A DNA stretch of 64,000 nt from Podocnemis expansa (Eukaryota; Chordata; Testudines; Podocnemididae): positions 1,052,250-1,116,249 of the forward strand of contig ML682089.1 of the NCBI GenBank assembly GCA_007922195.1, read 5' to 3'. Positions 33,991 through 45,900 of the stretch are shown piece by piece. The stretch's first letter is position 1. Each line of letters opens with the position of its first letter. A program made the translations under genes and the position numbers. The notes beneath the pieces were generated by a model. The model saw only the letters and a program-made list of their open reading frames with translations. It was not told the DNA's origin and did no database searches.

Positions 33991-36900
33991 ATCCCCGCCC
34001 GTTCCAGCGCCTCTGCTTCTGGGATGGTCCGTGTCCCTCGGTGCCAGCAGTGGAAAGGCTCAAGCTTGTTCTCTTAGCTACGGGGGAAGGGGGAACTCGC
34101 TTAACGGCCCTAAAGTCCACATGCTGAGTTATGTTGTCTTGACGTTTTCTCAGCCTCGTGCGGTGCCCTATAAATAAGGGGGTCCCAGAGTGCAGGGCAC
34201 CCCTTGCTATTTGGGGAAACTGTTTCAGGTCTTGAGAGTTAAGAATTCTGTTGCAGAAGGGAAGCAAAGGGAAGTCGTCAGAGAGGTCAAGCAAATGATG
34301 AGGCAGGACAGGGTTGGGGTACCCTGGAAAGTCCAGTTCCTAGACCTGTCTTGGTTGTGGCTTTCCTCTGCACTTACTGCTCCTGGAGCTACATCAGACC
34401 TCCCCCCTGCTGCAGGACGCTCCCCACTTCTACTTCCTGCCCCCTTGCTTCTCAGCTGCGTGGGGTGCTGAACCCCTGTGCATCTGGAACCCGCCACATA
34501 CCCAGAGCTCACCTTTCCATCACACTCCACCCTTTACTTCCAGACTCCCCAGAATTGAGCCCCAGCACACAGCCCCCCTGCTGAGTCCCAGCGCACTGCA
34601 GCCCCTTATCCACTGCTCAGCTGGATCCCCCACTCGAAGCCCCTCTATACCTGGATTCTGCTGTTTTGAACTAACTTGTCTGACATGTGCATCCAGGGCA
34701 GGACTGGAGCTGCATGTGTGTTTATTCACTGTTGCAGTGCCCTGATACCTGAGGTCTGCACAGCAGTTAAAGAGCCCCATGAGCCTGAGTCAACTGGTGT
34801 GGGCTCTTTCTTTGTTGCATAGAAACATCCATAAAGTCTTCTGTGTCTGACCTACGTGGCCATTGCCATCTGCTCAGTGGAACCATATAGATCTACTAAT
34901 ATGCCTTGTAGGGAATCTATTTGTCAAAAAAACATTTCCTGAATCTTTTTGTTGTCTGTATTGTTATGGACATACCCATCAGAAAGTATTTTGAAATAAA
35001 TTACCAAAACAGTTGAAAATGGCATGATTATGTTGTGTTATTTTGACAAATAAAATGTGCAGATTTTTTAATTTTTTGGTGAAGAATTCCCTCAGGAGCA
35101 ATGACTGGGGCTCTATAGCAAGCTTAGAAGGTTTACAGAAAATCAGTTGTCAGATTTCCTGTAAACCTGCCTGAAGAGAGTAAAGGGCTTTTCCCAGGCT
35201 TGGGGGCCTGTGGGTGGGGAAAAAGAAGCCTGCCAAAAGGGGAAGGGTTGATGGGGTACTACCACATCCAGTGGGACTGTCAGTGGCCAAGGTCTCCCCT
35301 GACAAGGAGGCCTGAGCAGGATTGAGGGGGCACAGGGAGGTAATCCAGGGAGTCTATCTGGTTTTCAGGTTAGGACCCAGAGTCCAGTGTGGGACTGGGC
35401 CCTCTCAGCCCCTGCTGGAGGGACAAAAGTCCCAGCAAAGTGGCAAGGGCCTATGAGAACCAAGGCAGGAATGGGACCTAGCAGAGAGCAACCATCTTAG
35501 AGGGTCTGTATTACCCTCAGACGCCCCTAGAAAGGGAAAAAAAACATCTAGGGGTGAAGCAGTTCCCTGACATGCTAGAAGGAAGCACTGGACGCAGCAA
35601 GGTAGAGCAGGAGCTTTGTCTCATCACCTCCAGGATAATAGGGTGACGGATAGAAGTGTGTAGTTCTCTTCTGTGGCATTGAGAAACTCATAGGGCCTAT
35701 GAGTCTGCAAGAGATGGACTAACTTGGTTTCTATGAGAGGAACAGGCTTAGAAGAATGATGTTTAGATCCATCCTAGGCAGGCATCCGAAGACTGAATGT
35801 GAGTGAGTAGCTTTCTCCTTGTTCCCTGTTCAGGTTCAGGGCACCAATGACAGCAGTATTGTCAGTAAATTCTCCACTGCTGTGCTTGGCTACATCCAGG
35901 ATGGCTTCCTACAGTACTTCGTGTCCAGGCGGTGCAGGCGAGCTCCTCTGATCCATCGGTGAGGACCAGGCTTTCCTTCAATATGGTGCTTGCTGTCCTT
36001 TGGGAGGGAGCTATGGCTAAGATTTTGTGGGTGGAGCTTCCATTGAGTTGTACTGTCAGGCAATCATAGGCAGGCCTTCAGCCATGTTCATTCTTTTTTC
36101 TTAATAATGGAAATGCACTGATGACTGTAATGATTAGGGTTAGGGCAGAAAAGTATGCTTGATTGAGCAAAATGCTATGCTTAGTGTTGAGAGAGAATTT
36201 TTTCTAAGTGCTTTAAGATCAATGTGCCCTGTTTAGATTGTCCTAAACATTACTACTTAATAACAAGGGGATGAGTATACCTTGTGGTGCAATTTTAGTG
36301 TCATGTGGAAATGGAGTTCTTGAAATATAGGTTCCCTGCCAAAGGCCAGGTCACTGTATAATCCTTCAGCTCAGAGATAACAAAGTCCCATCGGACAGTC
36401 TGTTCTAAAGCTCCTTCAGGCAATCCTTCTGTACTCTGATTCTAGGGACCCTGTAACTAACAACCTAGGTTTGTTAAATCTCAGACCCTGTTGCTGTGTC
36501 CCTGGGCTCTTTTGCACCACCTCGCTCTCTCCCTGCCTATCTGTGGGTTTGCCATGGGAGCTTCTGCCTTTCTCTGGGTATTTCATCCCTCTTGACTGCT
36601 TGTCAAATTCCCTAGTCCTAGGAAGGACCCAGGGCTGCTTCTCCCCCCAGTTTGTGCTCCTTGACCCTAGCCATATCCCTGAGCAGGTGACAGATGTCAT
36701 CTCAGCCCTCCCCCTCCTTCTCTCACTTCCTGGCTTTATGCTCCTATTCCTGCTCGTTTTCTCAGCTAGGCTTCATCTGCCATTAGGCTGTATCAGTATC
36801 TGGTTTCCCTTCAGATGCCACATACAAGGATGATTGCCCCTTACTGGCCCACAGTAAACTCAGGTTCATGCGGTGTGGGCACCCATCACAATTATACCTT

Positions 36901-39900
36901 TTTCTGCACAGATCTAGGGAAGAAAGCTATTAACGTCTATAAAATCTATGTCATTGGGTTGTCCCAGTTTAGAAATATTTCAAAACTTACTGTTCTAGGC
37001 AACTTTAGCATTACTGCTTGCTGGTATTTTCCTCTGCAGCTCTTTTTTGAGCGGTAGGTATTCAGTAATAGACACACCTGAATCCTCAGGAGAACAGACA
37101 CTGCCCCTTAAACAATGAGGCATTCTAGGGAGATTTGTGTGCTTTCCTGCTTGTGCTCTCTGTCTGCCTTTTGCCTGGTTGGCTTATGTGGGAGGGTCTA
37201 GCTGTCATGGGGAAAATAACACCATAAAGGCTTGCAGAGGAGTGTCGGTTAGTGTGATATCAGTTCTGTGTCAGAAGAAACCTGTTGATTTCCAGAATTT
37301 AGCAGTACTGACTAGTTCAATGCTGGGAGTAGGCAGGCTTGGTGTTTGGTGCATGAGAGATGGGGAAGAAACCAGTTGTGATGAGTGAGCCTTTTCACTT
37401 AAGAGGAATTCCTAGGCATATTACCCCAGCACTTAGCTGCCAGCTGTCCCCTCCATGTCCTCAGTAGGTCTGGAGTGGTCTTAGGAAGGAAGGGAAACAG
37501 TAGCTCTGGTCTGTAAGAAGCACATTGATTAACTGAAGACAGCAAAAGGGAGGGGAAGCAAGCTCCAGACTGCCTATTCCTCTTCATGCGCTAGAGTAGA
37601 TGGAGTGAGCTGTGTGTGCTCTTCTGCAGCACAGGGGTTTCCCAGAGGTATGAAGTAGGGGGAGGAGGGAATGACGTCCTTAGGGAAAGGAATGAATTCT
37701 AAAGGAAGGGAGTGAGCATCCCACAAGTAGGGGGGTGTGGCGGTTTTGGGAAAAGGAGATCCAGGTACAACAGTTGGTTTTAATTTTCTAGGGGTTACTA
37801 TGTCCGAGCCCAAGCCGTGGATCACTGTGTACGAGAGTTTCTGCTACAGAGTCAAGGGCGCCCCAGGAGACAGGTGAACCCTGGAGAATGGAACACAGGG
37901 GCTGAGCTCCATTGTGGGTCTGGGAACACATATGGCATATTCTTGTGATCCCTTTCAAAGAAGGCACAGAAGGGGCTATATGACTGGGACAATTAGTTGC
38001 CCGTTTGTATTTTTTGAGTCTGGGAGAGGAAACAAAATCCTTGGGGTGGGGGCAGTGTGGTGGACATTGTTCCTGCTTCTTTTATGGGGCTTTACTATGC
38101 CAGCTGAGTGCCACTGAGATGTTCGCATCAAGATACTCTGCTGCTTTTGTGCCCTGCAAATCCGCAAGCTGATGCTGGAGCTGAATAACATTCTTTGTTT
38201 TTTCTTTGCAGATCCTCTCTTTTGGTGCTGGCTTTGATTCCATGTATTTCCGCCTCAAGGACATGGGTCTTCTGAATCACACTGTAGTGTATGAGGTAGA
38301 CTTCCCAAATGTGGCAAGCCGTAAAGCTGCTCTGATCAAGGGGACAAAGGACCTATCCACAGTTGTGGGAGGAGTTGGAGGGAGAGAATCAGGTATAACA
38401 TTTCTGGCTGCAGCAGGCTGGCCAGCATGCAATTCATCTGTCATCCGTTGCAGAGGCAGAGTATATGGCAGTTCGTGTCCTAATTGTTCGCTGTTTCACA
38501 GGAGCCATGAGCTTTGCTGGAGAAGATTATAAATTGCTGGGAGTGGACTTGTCTGAGCTGTCTGAGTTGGAGCAAGTCCTAAAGAAGGCAGGCCTGGACT
38601 TCGAGGTCCCCACAATGCTCTTAGCAGAAGTAGTGCTCACTTACATGGAGATCAGCAGGTTTGTTGGTGCACCTTCTTCCCTGTTAGCTTGGTGCCTAAC
38701 TGAGTTCAATGAAGGCAATGTTAGTATGTGGAGAGGGATCGTACAGTGGGAAGTGTGACCTTGAAGACATGTATCTAGAGCCTTTTGGCTCTTTCCTCTG
38801 TGAATTATGGAAGTCACTGGTAGCTACCTAAATGCAGTTGCCATGGAGTAAATTGCTTTATTAAGTGGGGTAATATGCAGGACTGCATCTCAATTGAGAA
38901 CAACTCTTTTTTGGTGCTGGCAGCTGGGGGAGGGCTCTCTCAGCTTCCCAGCACCGGAAGCTTCTTGCTTAGTGTTCCTCCCTCTGAATCATAAAAGAAG
39001 CTCCCTTGTGGGTCTGCAGGAAGTAGCCCTGTTGAGGCTATAACCCTCTCAGTTTTTCATCTTTGCCTGTGGCTCTGGCAGGTCAGATGCTTTGATCCAA
39101 TGGGCAGCTCAGCACTTCCCCTGCTCACAGTTCGTGCTCTATGAGCAAATACATCCTGAGGATCCTTTTGGTCAAGTCATGCAACAGCACTTCAGCCAAC
39201 TGAACTCTGTGCTTCATTCCCTGCTGCAGTATCCTGATTGTGAGGCACAGAAGAGGCGCTTTCTCCAAAGGGTAGGTGCTAATGATCTTGGAGCAGATTT
39301 GGGATGTGAGCCAGCAGGGAAAGAGAGTAACTTCAGAGGGCAGGGAGGATCCCACTTGGCATTTTTGTTTGTTGGTCGGAACCAGAGATAGTCAGTGTGT
39401 CGTCCTTGCTAAGAAGGCTAACAGCATATTGAGTTGCATTAGTAGGATCATTGCCAGCAGACTGAGTGAAGTGATCCCCTCTATTTGGTGCTGATGAGGC
39501 CTCATTTGGAGTACTGTATCCAGTTTTGTGCCCGCAGTACAGAAAGGATGTGGACAAATTGGAGAGTCCAGAGGAGGGCAACAAAAATTGTTAGTTCCAA
39601 TGGGGTAGTCTTGTTAGTTTAGTTCAGTAAAACAAGCAAGGAGTCCTGTGGCACTTACAACATATTTATTTATCATGTGAGCTGTCGTGAGAGAAAATCC
39701 CACTTTGTCAGATGCTTTGAAGATGGGGGAACCTACAGAATGGGAGGAAAATAAATGCAGGGTAGTGTAAGTCATGGGGTTAGGTCACACTGTAAACAGC
39801 AAATCAAAGCAATTGTTGAGCTTCAAACACTGGGGAACAGCATATAGAGGAAGATGAGGTCAGAATTCATTTGCAGATTTGACTGTCTTTCTTCAAGGTA

Positions 39901-42900
39901 AAATAAGGACTTTGGATTTTTTTTCCTCATTACAACAGATGATATGACTTCATCTTCCTCTATATGCTGTTCCCCAGTTTTTTAATCTTAACAACTGCTT
40001 TGATTTGCTGTTACAGTGTGACCTGATCCCATGATTACACATTCTTGCATTTGTTCCTCCCATTCTGTAGATTCTCCCATCTTCAAAGCATCTGATGAAG
40101 TGGGATTTTCTTCCATGAAGGCTCATGAGATAGATAAATTTGTTAGAAATGATTGGGGGCTGGAGCATCTGGGCTATTAGGAGAGGCTGAGGTTGCTAGG
40201 CTTGTTTAGTCTGCAGAAAAGAAGAACGAGGGGGAGGGGATTCTGTAGCAGCCTTTAACTATTTGAAAGGGGGTTCCAGGGAGATGGAGCTAAGTTGTTC
40301 ACAGTAGTAGTAGATGACAGAATTAGGAGCAGTGGTCTCAAGTTGCAGTGGGGAAGGCCTAGGTTGGAAAGTAGCATAAACCTTTTCCCTAGGAAGGTGA
40401 TGAAGGACTGAAATGGGATACCTAGGGAGGTGGGAGAATCTCCATCCCTAGAGTTTTTTAAGGTACACCTTGAGAGAGTCCTGTCTGGATGATTTAGTTG
40501 GGGTTGGTCCTGCTTTGAGCAAGGGGTTAGATGAGGTGACCCCCACCCCCGAGGGTCCCTTCCAACCCTGATCATCTATGATTTTATGTTGTAGAGTAAA
40601 TCCTGCGGCCAGGAGGTAAACGCTTATCCTTGGTATTGAACTGTTTGTGTTCAGGCCAGCCAGTCATGTGGGAATATGTCAAGCACTGCCAGTCTGAACA
40701 TTTTTTAGAGCAAATTGTGAGCCTGTTAAATAGGGTAAGGGATACTGTCTCCACCCCCACCTTCTGCCCAAGAGGGAGTGAAGTGTGTGTGTGGTTCCCT
40801 CCCTGGGAGAATCATAGAAACTGAGAAGAAGCATGAGAGGTCATTGAGTCTAGTCCTCTGCTCTCATGGAAGCACCAGCTGCCCTCTTAAGCCATCCATC
40901 ACAGGTGTTTGTCTAACCTGCGCTTAAAAACTTCCAATGATAGAGATTCCACAACCTGCCTAGGCAACTTATTCCAGTGGTTAATCACACTGACAGTAAA
41001 GATTTTTTTTTCCCTAATGTCCAACCTAAATCTCCCTTGTTGTAATTTAAATGCATTGTTCCTTTTCCAGTCATCAGGGAGTAAGAAGAATAATTTTTCT
41101 CCTTCTTCCTCATTAACAACCTTTTAGGTACTTGAAAACTGTTATCAGGTCCCCTCACAGTCTCCTCTTTACCAGATAAACAAATGCAGCTCTCTCATTC
41201 TTCCCTCATAAGTCAAGTGTTCCAAACCTTTAATTGTTCTTGTTGCTCTTCTTTAGACTTTCTGCAGTTTGTCCACATCTTTCCTGAAATGAGGCAGCCA
41301 GAACTGGACACACTACTCCAGTTGAGGCCCATTCAGCATGAAGTAGAGCAGAAGAATTACTACTCATATCCTTCTTACAGTGCTCTTGTTAATACATCCC
41401 AGAATGCTGTTTGGTTTTTTCACAACAGCATTAGACTGTTGACTCATATATAGCTTGTGGTCCACTATGACACCCACATCCCTTTCCATTATACTCCTCC
41501 CTAGGCAATCATTGCCTATTTTGTGTATGTGCTATGGATCGTTCTTTCTAAATGGAGTATTTTTGCGTTTCTTTCTCTGTTTACCATAGACTACTTCACT
41601 AGTTTGTCCAAGTCATTTGAATTATAAGCCTAGCCTCCAAAGCACTTGAAACTCCTCCTGGCTTGGTATCATCTGCAAATTTTATAAGCGTGTATCTCTG
41701 TTCATAGGGCTGGGCCAAGTGCAGTGTCATTGATATGAATGAGTTCTATGCCGGCTTTATCCCTGAAGATGAGAAGCAGAGAATGCAGGGTCTGGAGCCT
41801 TTTGATGAATATGAGGTATCTTTACCCCTTTTTCTTTTTTACACAGGGACATTGCTATAAGGGGCTGTGCATTTATAGCTTCTCTTTTGGCCATAGGGCT
41901 AGCTATGCAGGTGTTACTGGGTTAGATAAAAGAGGCCCTGGCAGTCTGAGGTCCAGTTGACATGCAGTCTACAAGAAAGCTGGTGCAGGCAGCAGACATA
42001 TTGGTCTTTTTAATGTGTGTTTTAGTGGCTACCTGCCTCCTGTTCTCACAGCTGGCTGTATAGGCCCCTGCACAGACCCAGTTTTCTAATCTTCTCAGAA
42101 GTCAGTGCAGGTCCTAGTGCTGCTATTCACTTCCTGAGTGAGCCTCTGCCTCACCTTCAGATGTGTTCAAGACCAGGCCTGAGCTAGTATGCCTGGACTG
42201 TGGCAGTAAAGGAAGGAGAGCTGTCCTTGGGCATTGTTGTCTACTAGGGTGTCATTTTTAGTAAGGTGTGGGATTCTAAAAGGTTAATCTTGTCCCCATC
42301 TGCTGTGGAGCCTGCAGCCCTACCTCACTGCCACAAGGAGTTGAGTTTCTCTCTTCTGGCTTGCTGCAGGAATGGCACCTGAAATGTTCGCATTACTTTA
42401 TCCTGGCTGCATCAAAGGGGGAAGAGCTTGCCAGGACCCCTGTGTTTTCCAGGACGCCAGGTAAATATGAAGTGACTCATGCTGGCAGAGGCCTCTGGGA
42501 AGATCCTGGCGTATATTCACTTTCTAGAAGAGAGCTTGAGGTGCCGTCATCTGAGCAGACTTTTCTATCGTTGCTGCTAACAGTGACTCTGTAGCACCGA
42601 GGCTAGTGTTGCACTGCATGATGTTGGTGTCCTGGCTCAGTGGAACTGAGTGGTGACAGTATTTCTTTCCTTTCAGCTGTTGCACTCTTCTAGTTCTGAG
42701 TGAGTGTGGACTGAGACTGCAACCCCTCTCCCACCTCATCTCTCCCACCCACTGCTAAATTCTGGCATTCTTTGTCTCTGATTTCCCCACTCGTAGAATC
42801 TAGCTCAATCCCCCTGCTCCAAGCAGAACCAGACCCTACTAAATCATCCAAGCCAGGGACCAGGCTTTCTCCATCTGTACCATGAAAACCCCTGAGTGTG

Positions 42901-45900
42901 GAGATTCCATCACATCCCTTAGTCACCCCTTCCAGTGCTTCACCATGGAGAACAGCCTACTTCCATCTTCCCTGGACACCCCTTTCAAGTAGTTAAAGAT
43001 TGCTATCAAATTCCACCTCACATCTCTTCTAAAGACTAAATAAACCCAGTTCCCTCAGCGTCATCTTGTAAATCATGTGCTCCAGCCCCTTAATTATTTT
43101 CTTTGCTCTCCACTGGACACTCTCCAATTTGTCCACATCCTTCCAGTAGTGGGAAGCCCAAAACTGGATACGGTACTTCAGCTGTGGCCTCACTGTTGCT
43201 GAACAGAAGGGAATAATCACTTCTCTCGATCTGCTGGCAATGCTCCTACTAATGCAACTCAGTATGCCATTAGCCTTCTTGACAATAAGAGCACATTGCT
43301 GACTTGTTGACTGTAACCTACAGGCCCTTTTCTGTAGAACTGCTGCGTAGATGGTTGGTTCCTATTCTGTAGCAGAGTATAAGGTTTTTCGGTCCTCAGT
43401 GCAGGACCCTGCACTTGTCCTGTTGAATCTCTTCAAATTCCTTTTGGCCCAGTCCTCCAATTTGTCTCAGTTGCTCTATCCTGGCCCAGTCCTCCAGGGT
43501 GTCTACCACTTCCTCCAGCATAGTGTCATCTGAAACTTGATGAGGGTGCAATACGTTCCACCCTCCAGATCATTAATGAATGAAGATGGCTGGCAAGAGA
43601 TGGGCTCAAAACCTCCAAGAAGGGCAAGAGCTGAAGAATATAAAACTGACTATAGTTAATCAGTGGCCAGTGACAGATAAAACTGAAAGTGTGAATAAAA
43701 TGGATCAGTTTTTCAAGTGATCCATTCCCTGTCGTCCAGTCACAGCTTCCAGCAGTCAGATGTTTAGAAACGTACAGAGCATGGTGTTGCATTCCTGACA
43801 ATCTTGGCTAATAGCCATTGATGGACCTATCCTGCATGAACTTATCTAATTCTACTTTGAACTGATTTACACTTTTGGCCTTCACAACATCCCCTAGCAA
43901 TGTGTTTCACAGATTAACACAGTTGTGTGAAGAAATATTTGCTTTGTTTGTTTTAAACATACTACCAATTAATTCCATTGGGCAACCTCCTTGTTCTTGT
44001 TTTTGATGTAGAGGGATAAATAACACTTTCCTATTCACTTTGAACACACTGTTTATGACTTTATAGACCTCTACCATAACTTCCATTGGTCAGTTTTTTC
44101 CAACCTGGACAGTTCCAGTCTTATTCTGTTCTCATATAGATGCTGCTTCATGCCCCTAATAATTTTTGTTGCTCTTCTCTCAACTTTTTCCCAGTTCTTG
44201 GCTGTCTTATTTAATTTGGGTAGGTGGAACCAGAAATGCAGGGTTCAAGACATATGTGCCATCAATTTGTATAGTTGTATTATGATTTTTCTGTCCTAAT
44301 CTCTATTCCTTTCTGAAGGGTTCCCAGCATAGATGGCTTTTGTGCCTGCTAATGCACATTGAGCAAATGTTTTCAGAAAACTAGCCAAGATCTTTGAGTG
44401 GCAGCAGCTAATTTAGACCCCATCCATCATTTTGTTTGTGTAGTTGGGATTGTTTTCCAATGTCCATTATTTTGCATTTATTAACACTGAATTTCATCTG
44501 CCACTTTCTTGCTCAGTCACTCAGTTTTTTGAGGTCACTTTGTAACTCTTTGCAGTCTGCTTTGCATTGTTTGCAGAAGTTTTGCAATCATCTACACAGA
44601 AAAGAGGACTCAAGCTCCCATGATGTGAGGTTAGAGAATAAGGCTCAGAAACTCAGACCCTGGCTCCAAAGAGGGAGGACATGTGGGGGGAGAGAAGTCA
44701 GATCCTCTTAGACTGGCAGGATTCTCCCTAGGTGTTCTCTCTCGCTCACATGGGTGCTCACACACAGGGATGTGATGTTCATCCACTGCAATCTGGGCCA
44801 CTGGTTTTTAACCATTTTGTCAGGACTCATTTACTGTGTCACCACACAGTGGAATGTATGTCGCAGAGAGCAGGGGAGATGGCTAGATTTGGTCTGGGGA
44901 GAGTGGGCTGGTGTGTCCCATAGGGTTATCTAATGGTAGCAAGTGTATCACAACACATGTTCCCTCTAAGATGATGATATAGCTAAGCAAGTTAGGGATG
45001 CAGCTGAATGAGTTCCCTGCTGGTTCACCGACCCATACCGGCCCCCTTCCCCGCTGCCCGCCAGCTCCCGGAGCGGATTCATAACTTGCTTGGCTGCATC
45101 GTCAGCTTAAAGGGAACGTTGGAACCTGGTCCTATGACTTACACTTCCCTGTATTTATTTTCCTCCCATCTTGCAGGTTCCATCTTCAAAACATCTGACA
45201 AACTGGGATTTTCTCCCACAAAATCTCATGCAATAAATTTGTTAGTCTTTAAAAGTGCCACAGGACTCCTTGCCAAGCTCCAAAGGGGCAATGATGTTAG
45301 TCTACTAAAGTAAAAAAAAAAAAAAAAAAAGCAAGGACTCTTGTGGCACTTAAAGACTATGGGTATGTCCACACAAGCTTCTTATTTCGAAACAACAGAG
45401 GTTGTTTGGAAATAAGAAGCGCAATGTCCACACGACGCACCATTATTTCAAAACAACAGGACCCGTTGTTTTGAAATAATGGCCGTTATTTTGAAACTGT
45501 TAAACCTCACATCTAATCGAAATAGCCATTGTTTTGAAACGGTTGTTTCGAAACAACGTGTCGAAACAACGGTGTTTGGACACTTTGTGTCGAAACAACG
45601 GTGTTTGGACACTTTGTGTCGAAACAACACCATTGTTTCAAAACAACATGTCCGAACGGCCTTGTTTCGAAATAACCATTTGGAAACAGCAGCTATTTCG
45701 AAAGCAGGCTTTCCCTTAATTCGAATTAACAAACTGTTAAGTTGAATTAACTTATTTTGAAATAAGGACTTTGTTTCAAAATAACTTATTTTGAAATGGA
45801 TTATTTCGAAATAATGATGTATGTGTGGACATAGCCTAACAGATTTATTTATCGTGTCAGCTTTTGTGGGAGAAAAATCCCACTTCATCAGAAGCCTTGA

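Noticed and set aside
45561..45625. CRISPR-like repeat and spacer pattern
   Set aside because: Only two tandem units with no spacers, inside a eukaryotic MITE.
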